Assembly: GCA_029990175.1 (NCBI GenBank)
Contig: JARKIP010000017.1
Span: forward strand, 28,817,001-28,881,000
Source: Petunia secreta
Lineage: Eukaryota > Streptophyta > Magnoliopsida > Solanales > Solanaceae
Length of the DNA stretch: 64,000 bases
Direction: 5' to 3'
The position numbers were made by a program, and so were the translations under genes. Below, piece after piece: positions 56,301-64,000 of this stretch (position 1 is the stretch's first letter; each line of letters opens with the position of its first letter). Under the pieces are notes generated by a model that searched no databases, was not told where the DNA came from, and saw nothing but the letters and a program-made list of their open reading frames with translations.

Positions 56301-59300
56301 AAAGGTTTTTGCTCGACATGCATGAAAATTATCATGTTGATTGAGAACATAGACCAAGGGAACAAGGAGACGGTACGCTATGCCCCATAATCTCATCACT
56401 GATTATTGATTGGGCATTTGATGATTTCATTAAGTTCTTTGTCTGTTTGAGTAAGATACATTGTTTCAACAACGATTACCGCCTTTTGGATAAATAAAGA
56501 ATGGAACATTCTCCAGGAACTACTCTGATCGCCAATTCTAATTGGACTAAATTTGTCCAACAATTTTCATATGATGCACTTACCAGCTTTCTAAATAATT
56601 AAACGAAAATTGATTTATCTTAACTTTCGTGCTCATACAGTATTAGTGTATTACTTTATATATTTTCTCATTTTCTTTTATTACTGAAGAAGAAATAAGA
56701 AGGTATGCTTGGATTTGATACTTGTCTGCGATTAGTATTTGACTTTAAGTGTCTGAACTCCTTTTAAGGTTCAAGTAGACTTTGATGACAAAAGCAGCTG
56801 GGAGTATCTCTTCAAGGTATACTGGATGTGCTTGAAGGAAAAACTATCATTAACACAAAGTGAACTAATTCTAGCTAAAAATCCCCGGAAAGAATCGGAT
56901 CCAGTACATGCTAAGCGACAGAGACTACCTTTTGGTCATCGTGTTGTACTTGAAGGCAAAGGTGCTGTGCGCAAGTCTTCTGACCATTTGGAGTTGAAGA
57001 AACCGAAACAATTGTTGGAGCCACCTTGCAAGGATCCTCCAAGCACTGAAAACCAAACAATCGCCGAGTCTGAAAGTTTAAGTGTTTCTGGTTGTACTCC
57101 ACAAATGGAGCTAACACAGCCCATAGAACTAGAGTTACGGAGTAAAGATTCTTTGAAAACAGAAGAAGAAAGCATTGCCACAAGGAAATCATTGAATGGA
57201 AGCTTGGGATGGGCATCCAAAGAGCTTTTGGAGCTTGTTGCACACATGAAAAATGGTGATACTTCTGCTCTATCTCATTTTGATGTTCAAGCACTATTAC
57301 TCAAGTACATCAAGAGAAATAATCTTCGAGATCCTCGTCAGAAAAGTCAAATAATTTGTGATTCGAGGCTCAAAGGTCTTTTTGGAAAACCACGTGTTGG
57401 CCACATAGAAATGCTAAAGCTTCTTCAGTTTCACTTTCTGATGGAGGAGGATTCACAGAAGAGTGCATTTGTACCAGCTGGGATTGTTGGAACTGCTACT
57501 AGCCAAGTGGAGGCAGTTGATAATAATGATATCTCATTCTTGAGAAATAAAACTAAGAAACATAAATCTCGTAGAAGCTCTGAAGAAAAATTGGTGCAGA
57601 TAAATCTAGATGAATATGCTGCAATTGATGTTCACAATATCAATCTCATATATTTGCGGCGTGATCTGATGGAGAGTCTTATTGAAGATATGGAAAAGTT
57701 CCACGGCAAAGTTATTGGCTCAGTTGTTCGGATAAGAATATCTAGTAGTGATCAGAAGCAAGAAATGTACAGGCTTGTCCATGTCGTAGGTACAGATATT
57801 CCTTAAAAGCTTTCCGTAACTGTTAATGGAGATTGTAAATAAGATTTTGTTCTAGTTTCCAGAGCACATAATATCTTCAGTGCAGGTACAAGCGTGGCAT
57901 CTGTTCCATATAAGATTAGGGACAAGACAGCTAATGTACTACTTGAAGTATTGAATTTAAACAAGAAAGAGGCTGTACCTATTGATTCTATTTCAAATCA
58001 AGATTTTTGTGAGGTAATTATATACAAGCAATTGTTCCTTATTCACTATGAGTACTATGATCTGTATCCTTTTGCTGTCTTAATTGTAACGAACTCTACT
58101 TGCTGGGTAGATAGTGCGGGATGTAAGTAAAACATCTATATTTTGTTCTTTGTTGTAGCAAAGTTTTCCTCTTTGAATTCTTTCCCTAATTCACCTCAAA
58201 TAATGTAGCAACAACACCTTTGTATTATATGTTGTTTTGATTACTTTTAAATGTTGCAAGTAGAGCTAGAGAAGATGATACTGAGACTTCTTGTCCAATT
58301 GATATACTGGAGAAAAGTACCATCATCTACTTAATTGTCTTCTCTTACTGACAATTACAAAAAAATGAGGTTATTCACCCCATATACTGGTGGTGGGGGG
58401 TGGGACAAGGGTTTCGAAAGTTATTTTCCTTTAACATGGAATTATTGGAGGAAATAGCTGTGATCTTCTTAAGAGGAAAATGCATTATGGAGAAATGTGA
58501 TTGCCATTAAATACAGAACTTCAAGTTGGTTCTCTAAGGATGTGACAACAAGTCTTTGGAAGGTGATTCACCGGACGTGTTGGTTAGGTGGGCAGAAGTG
58601 GGAAGTAGAATATGGTTTTCTGGATTTCTTTTCCTGGTAAATCAAAAGAATTCAGTTACACCACATTACCAAACCAAGATGTCATGATCTTTACTGAAGT
58701 TGAGTGTAAGCAATACATCATCACAAACTCAAATTGGTAATTCATTTTGCACCAAAAACATGTGGTGTTGGAAGGACGTGTGGTTTGATGGAATAATCTT
58801 AAAAGATACATATCGATATGTAGGTGTTTGGTTTGGTGACTGGCACAATGACTTATGTTTGGATCAAGACTTATAACGTATGTGGGGAGGTCTACCACAC
58901 GATTTTTGTGGATTCAATTCCTTCTTCCCCCCTTCCCCTATTCCAGTTCCCCTCTGTGATAAAGAGAGTCTACAATTTATAATTTCAACAATGTGGGACT
59001 CTTTAACAATTTATACTGCTATGTTGGCTTAATATATTGTCTTTGAAAATGGTATATAGCTCTTTCAGCAGGTGACTGTTGATTTGTACGATTTTTTAGT
59101 CATTTCTTGTCATTTCTCCAGGATGAATGCAGAAGGTTACGTCAGATTATAAAATGTGGACTTGTAAAGCGGCTGACCATTGTAAGTATCAAACCTAATG
59201 TTACTTTTAAGTTTTGCTTTAGGATATTACGGCTGACTTAATGATGCTTATTCTTGTGTATAGGGTGAGATACAGAAGAAAGCAATTGATCTCCGTGCAG

Positions 59301-62300
59301 TAAAACTCAATGATGTATGTTTGCTTTAAATAGTAGTTGAGCCTTTTCATTATTCATTGCAATTTGCTCTAGGTCTTACATATGTTATCCAATATATGAT
59401 TCAGCATCTTTGGGTGATATTCTGTTTTCTCGTGGTTGGTTGATTTAATGTTTGTGCAATGAAACAACATTACAAGTTCCTTGAATTTTCCCATTTGACT
59501 TGTGCAGTGAGATTATTGAGAAATTGGAGAGTAATTTAGCATGCGATGTGACACTTTGCTTTGTTAGATATCCACAGCATATGTTTGTTGGTATACCATG
59601 AAATCTTATGACTGCTTCTGCATTTGCAAAATGACCCTCTCCTTTTATTTGTATGATGGATGGGATTTTTGGCTCCCTTTAGGGCACTATTTTATCTATT
59701 AAGAGCAATCGGCAGACTAAGCAAGAGAGCAGTTGAGCACTTCTCATATATATCTACCTAGAGAGGAGTATCATCTTTATTTAAACTTTTAATCAGTTTT
59801 TTGCCTTCCTTGTCCTGCTTTTCATATGCAGTTGAATGAAATTTTGCATGATTTTGAATGGTCTAAATGAAGTTCCCCTACGTTATATTGTTTGGCAGAG
59901 CACATCTAGGCAAGAAGAGGGCATAAAACATTGTATAGTAGCGATATTTTGACATTACTATTTGTAGATGGAAATGTTTCCCTTAATAAAACAGTCATGT
60001 AAATTTAATTTGATTGCAAGTTGTGTACTTGAAGTGTTCATAATCATAAACAAAAGTAGGTAATTGTTGTAGCTGCTTATTTAGAACCTACACATTTTGA
60101 ATTCAAAAATGTTTTAAGTACTGTGTTGTGATATGCTGTTCCTTCTATATTTTCAAATTTCAAGTCTCTGGAAGCTGAGATACTGCGGCTGAACCATCTT
60201 CGTGATAGAGCAAGCGAGAAAGGGCGTAGAAAAGAATATCCTTTCCTCTGTTGAAACAGTTTACCATTTACTTTTTCTTTATCTCAGAATTAGATTGATT
60301 CTTCCAATAGAAATAGCAGAGGCACCATTTTCCAAAACGCCTGTTTTTTTCCCTCTCGCTCCACACTCTTTTTTTGACAGTTCCATATGTTTCTGTCTGA
60401 TTACCTATCAAATGGGGCAAAACAACAGTTTTATAGTATTAGGAAAAGAAAAAAAGGTATGTCAGAGGTTGGTTCCAAACAGGGACATCTACAGGGAGTC
60501 AGGGACATATGGAGTTTCATTTCAATCAGTGTTATCAAAGGCGCGCTTAAGCCCTGAAGCGAGGCGTAAAACATGTTGAGCGCTTCGTGAAGAGCCACAC
60601 TAAAGCAATTGATACTTTACTTTACTTTATCTTAATTTTTTTTCCAAGTTCTTTGTCCATATATTTGTTATTCATGTTTATAATTATTAGTCTTTAGGTA
60701 CAAGTATATTTTTTTTCGTTGCGCCTTTCTTCACTAGAGCCCACGCTTTTTTTTTTTTGCGCTTTGCGCTTAAAGCCCTAAATAGATCTTAGCGCTTTTT
60801 TGCGCTTTTCGCTTTTAATAACACTGATTTCAATGAGGTTGGAATATTTTAAAAAGAAAACTAGACCCGACTGTAAATGCACATACTTTTCTTTTCTCAT
60901 CATCATAGGCAGATGGATAAATTTACTTGGCAAAAATAGCAGTGCTGATTTAACTATTTTTAATGAATTTAATTTTGGTAAGGTTCTTGACTACATTTTG
61001 CTAGTCAGGATCTTTTATCCATTACCATTTTATGAACTCTCAACACACTTAAAAAAGTGAAGTCGCTCAGCTTTGCCTTTTCTTTCTGTGCACCCCTCAG
61101 AATTAGAAGTATCACAAACAAAATTTGGCATGTACAGAATAATTCAGCTAGAGAAATACATAAAAAAATTTTATTATCAATTAGGGCAAACTCTGAAATT
61201 GCTGCTGGAAGGGTAGTGCTTTTGTTTACAGTTTACCCACGATTTTCTGTTCAAAATCTAAATCAATTTGGCATGTCACTGTGAAAGTCAATTTCCATAT
61301 TCTTCTTCAAAAAAGGGTAAATTTTTATTTCATTAACTACGGATGTCAATTTCTGCACTTGTTAATTGGAGAAAAATTGGACCATGAGTATGAGGACTTC
61401 CTTGACTCCTTTCACGCTCAGAGAATGTGTAGAGAAATTAGAGCTTCTGAAGGCGCCTGAGGAACGTCAGCGGAGGCTACTCACAATTCCAGAAGTGCAT
61501 GGTGATCCAAAGATGGATCCTAGTTATGAATCTGAAGAGGATGCTAGAGAATCTGAAGACAGAAAACAAGGTTTACAGCATTTTGTTTTCAGTCACTCTT
61601 TTCCAACTTATCGGCGAGTCCTTTTTACTGAGCACTATTCGAAATATTGCTTACTGCTGATGGTTATTTAATGCAGTTGAACATGTGGACGCGAGATACA
61701 CTAGATTTAGTAGAAGGGAAGATAAACTTATGTCTTCAGTTGGGAAAGGTGAGATGGTTCTTGTACCAGCAAGTCTTTCAAAAGTTATTTCTTCATGAGC
61801 TAATTAAAAACTATGTTTTGTTTATCCAGTTAAAGAGGAGTCTATCATAGCTCGGCATAAAATTAGTGAGAAAGGAGAGGCTCATGGTAATAATAATATC
61901 TTGAAGAAGCTAGGAAATCAAGGTACTGCATTTCAGAGTGTGGAGAGGTCTTCATCTGAAACATCAACAGCAAGCATCTCTACAGTGAACTCATTATCCA
62001 CTAACAATAGTGAAACAGAGAAACTTTGGCATTACCGCGACCCTAGTGGTAGAATACAAGGACCATTTTCAGTGATGCAGTTGAGGAAATGGAATAAATC
62101 GGGGCTTTTCCCACTGAATATGAGGATATGGACTAATGATGAGCATGATGACTCAGTACTTCTAACTAATGCATTAAATGGGCTATTCCATAAAGCCTCT
62201 CGGGTACATGGTGAGATGTCACACCAGTCTCAGGAGCTTGGTGCTCCTTCTGTTAAAAATGGTGTTGGGTGGTGTGGAAATGCTACTGGAACAGGGAGAG

Positions 62301-64000
62301 AATGTGGAGAGCGCAAGGTACCTTTGCACCTCCATATTACGAGAAACTGTTCAAATGGTAAAACTGAGACTTTGAGGATGGATGGGTTGTCCTCATCCTT
62401 TCCACGGTGCTTGGACTTGAATAATTCTTATTCTGACAAAACCCAACCATCTTGCCCAGTCCCTTCATCCAGTCATGGGGACGTGTATGTAGCAGCTTCA
62501 CATGGGAAAAGATGCCATGATATTGTTAATTTTCACTCCAGTACCAGTCATGTGGTTCGGGACTCAAGTGGAAGCACAATTTCCCAGATATCAGATGGCA
62601 ACAACCATAGTATTCAATCTAACAATCAGAGGCATTTAGGGCAGTCCTCCGAACAGAATCAGGGATCCTTAACCAGTAATAGAAGTTCGGCTAACGTGAA
62701 TTCTGGATCTAGTTTTGCTTCAGTTACCAAGCCAAGCAATTGTTCCGAACAAAAAGGTATCAAGGGTTTTCCAGATCTTCCCAGTCCTACCCCAAAAACA
62801 AGCTATGATGATATTGAAGCTCAGGCTGCTGAAGAGCTACTTTCTTTGAGTTCAGGTATTCAAGTTTGTGCTTCTGATATCCAGGATTTACCAAGTCCTA
62901 CGCCACACCTGAAAGGTGAAACTCCAGATGGTGGGACCCAACTTCCAGAAACAACTAATGAAGGGGTTGGATGCTCACCGGCTTCAAGGCCATCTGTGGA
63001 CTCTGGTCTTGTCTCTGATTCTTCCCTGAAACCAGCTGAAGCAGTGGGTGATCATGTCGACACACCTACTTCGGATGCCAACCTGAAAGGTGAAACTCCA
63101 GATTGTCAGGCAGCAGCAAAGAAAGAATCTTTTCCTTCTAGTTTTCATGTTCAGGATTCAGGCTCTAGCTGGAGCAGTGCTTGTAGTCTAGTAATTGGTG
63201 GGACCCAACTTCCAGAAACAACTAATGAAGGGGTTGGATGTTCACCGGCTTCAAGACCATCTGTGGACTCTAGTTTTGTCTCTGATTCTTCACTGAAACC
63301 AGCTGAAGCAGTGGGTGATCATGTCAACACGCCTACTTCGGATGCCAACCTGAAAGGTGAAACTCCAGATGGTCAGGCAGCAGCAATGAAAGAATCTTTT
63401 CCTTCTAGTTTTCCTGTTCAGGATTCAGGCCCTAGCTGGAGCAGTGCTTGTAGTCTAGTAATTGGTGGGACCCAACTTCCGGAAATAACTAATGAAGGGG
63501 GTGGATGTTCACCGGCTTCAGGCTCATCTGTGGACTCTGGTCTCGTCTCTGATTCTTCACTGAAACCAGCTGAAGCAGCGGGCGATCATGTTGACACACC
63601 TACTTCGGATGCCAACCAACTCAATCAAACTTCCCCATCTAATCCAGTGTCAAACTTTCCCTGTTGGGAGCCTATAGAGTTCACCACTTTAGATGAGGAA
63701 TCAGTGTCAGACCTATTAGCTGAAGTTGACGCAATGGAGTCCCATACTCAAAGTGGTATGGGTTCGCCAACCTCAGACATGAGGTGCAGTGACGAGATGA
63801 TATCGGCAAGTATAAGTGACTGTTTCAGCTCTATTGAGGAGCTTAGTCCCATGCTTGATCCTGCAAAAAATGATGCCTTGAGCTCAACTGATGATATACA
63901 ATTACATTGTCGATCCTCTTTGACAGATGAACTAGCTGGGGCATCACAGACTGATGCTTTTGATCCTTTAAAGAGGTCTAGTGGGAATTCATCTTCTAGT
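53344..64000 (+). CDS. PHD-SWIB-Plus3-GYF chromatin protein, NERD/C3H44 type (3' end outside window)
   Basis: Exons 53344-53600, 54404-54483, 56185-56372, 56769-57789, 57886-58013, 59122-59181, 59264-59314, 60165-60235, 61416-61570, 61677-61748 and 61830-64000 join without a stop to 1418 codons. Basic motif KRKRGRPPRG (37-46) is AT-hook-like. Domains: PHD finger 71-170 (CFICFDGG, CPKAYHPACI, WHICSVC, MCYTC); SWIB/MDM2 323-400; Plus3 about 459-575; a conserved helix with LEAEILRLNHLRDRASEKG; GYF 758-810 (WHYRDPSGRIQGPFS). The Ser-rich remainder has 89-residue repeats. In Arabidopsis the relatives with this order (NERD and a paralogue) usually end in a CCCH finger and act in chromatin-linked small-RNA silencing; the CCCH part would lie beyond 64000. 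One intron is U12-type. Which paralogue this is cannot be told here. Confidence 0.92.
53676..53900. mobile_element. Stowaway-type MITE in intron 1
   Basis: The ends TACTCCTCCCGTCCCACTTT and the complement of AAAGTGGGACGGGTA form inverted repeats of the well-known CTCCCTCCGTCCCA Stowaway type. About 225 bp, inserted at TA. Confidence 0.8.
53960..54300 (+). repeat. Diverged tandem repeat in intron 1
   Basis: The phrase GGTGACCTGATAGT or a close variant occurs at about 54005, 54122 and 54249, each followed by AAGAA and later by TTGCAATCTTGAAAATAA-like text. Unit about 120 bp, three copies. Confidence 0.65.
54484..56184 (+). other. Intron 2 of the PHD/SWIB gene (1.7 kb)
   Basis: GT-AG intron with no coding feature I can support. 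The twice-repeated phrase ATTAGGTGCNTGTAATGTT (56066 and 56096) is a small local duplication. Confidence 0.6.
58014..59121 (+). other. Intron 5 of the PHD/SWIB gene (1.1 kb) with a possible LINE scrap
   Basis: GT-AG intron. 58760-58860 could encode WKDVWFDGI-like text in the plus direction, reminiscent of the zinc-binding tail of LINE reverse transcriptases, but too short to be sure. Confidence 0.4.
60236..61415 (+). other. U12-type AT-AC intron
   Basis: The 5' splice site is ATATCCTTT, the full U12 consensus, at 60236. The branch-point sequence TTCCTTGAC (61398-61406) is a perfect match to TTCCTTRAY. The intron ends in AC at 61414-61415, 10 nt after the branch A. Joining here keeps frame and links GRRKE to LRECVEK with no loss. 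No GT or AG pair at this junction gives as good a join. The intron would be removed by the minor spliceosome. Confidence 0.93.
60527..60826. mobile_element. hAT-type MITE (300 bp) inside the U12 intron
   Basis: Starts CAGTGTTATCAAAGGCGCGC and ends with the complement of CAGTGTTATTAAAAGCG. It is flanked by a perfect 8-bp duplication ATTTCAAT (60519-60526 and 60827-60834). The 8-bp duplication and CAGTG ends are diagnostic of hAT elements. The interior is rich in GCGCTT repeats. Confidence 0.9.
62931..63620 (+). repeat. Tandem repeat of 267 bp (89 residues) in the last visible exon
   Basis: The phrase GTGGGACCCAACTTCC begins at 62931, 63198 and 63465, exactly 267 bp apart. There are two full units and one shortened third unit. 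Each carries GGTQLPETTNEG, SPASRPSVDS, DSSLKPAEA and TPTSDANLKGETPD. The unit is a multiple of three, so the frame is kept. It lies in the disordered Ser/Pro-rich region after the GYF domain. Confidence 0.95.

Noticed and set aside
58656..58898. Minus-strand ORF in intron 5
   Set aside because: No domain; at most a LINE-like scrap on the other strand.
60202..60579. ORF starting at the end of exon 8 and running into the intron; likewise 61366-61671
   Set aside because: Reading through the AT-AC intron boundaries; the spliced join at 60235/61416 explains both.

Overview
This is a plant nuclear window, most likely from a Solanaceae species. The evidence is spliced genes with GT-AG introns and one AT-AC intron, a TS-type SINE, and Stowaway- and hAT-type MITEs. 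Athila- and Tekay-type Ty3/gypsy elements and a Mutator-like element (MULE) that carries a Ulp1-type gene also fit. Genus was not determined. Two host loci are visible: a broken F-box/FBD gene (13364-15701) and the 5' two thirds or so of a large chromatin gene of the NERD/C3H44 type (53344 to beyond 64000). Nearly all the rest is transposable-element sequence.

Layout. 1-1658 and 9969-11297 are two old, diverged same-strand copies of one LTR-like repeat. Between them lies a decayed Athila-like retrotransposon on the minus strand (LTR 8619-9968, tRNA-Asp primer site, gag, broken pol). 11298-13137 holds remnants that resemble the tail and 3' flank of the F-box gene, and a SINE follows. The F-box/FBD gene has three phase-matched exons but one in-frame stop. 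15702-19034 is intergenic with MITE-like repeats.

19045-43893 is the main object: a MULE of about 24.8 kb with diverged terminal repeats and a 10-bp flanking direct repeat. Without its nested insert it is about 15 kb. It carries a mudrA-type transposase gene with two frameshifts. It also carries a divergent pair of small B3-like DNA-binding-domain genes, a small coiled-coil ORF, and a six-exon minus-strand gene with an N-terminal DUF1985-like domain and a C-terminal Ulp1 cysteine protease domain (the Kaonashi type of MULE). Its non-coding DNA is full of a short motif, TTCAGTC/GACTGAA, in both orientations. The densest cluster lies between the two B3-like genes. I read this as a possible element-specific protein/DNA-motif pair, comparable in logic to the VANC anti-silencing system of VANDAL MULEs; this is inference.

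A young Tekay-type Ty3/gypsy element (27339-37165) sits inside the last codons of the Ulp1 gene. It has 2246-bp LTRs that differ at about four places, a TSD of ACATG, and an amber codon between protease and reverse transcriptase.

43904-53343 holds a possible GC-motif-rich DNA transposon, a MITE, the 3' end of an RTE-type LINE and a repeat-like block that may be a solo LTR. The right-hand gene (11 exons in the window) encodes PHD, SWIB, Plus3 and GYF domains. It contains a textbook U12-type AT-AC intron (60236-61415) that houses a 300-bp hAT MITE. Its last exon has an 89-residue tandem repeat. No tRNA, rRNA or CRISPR was seen.
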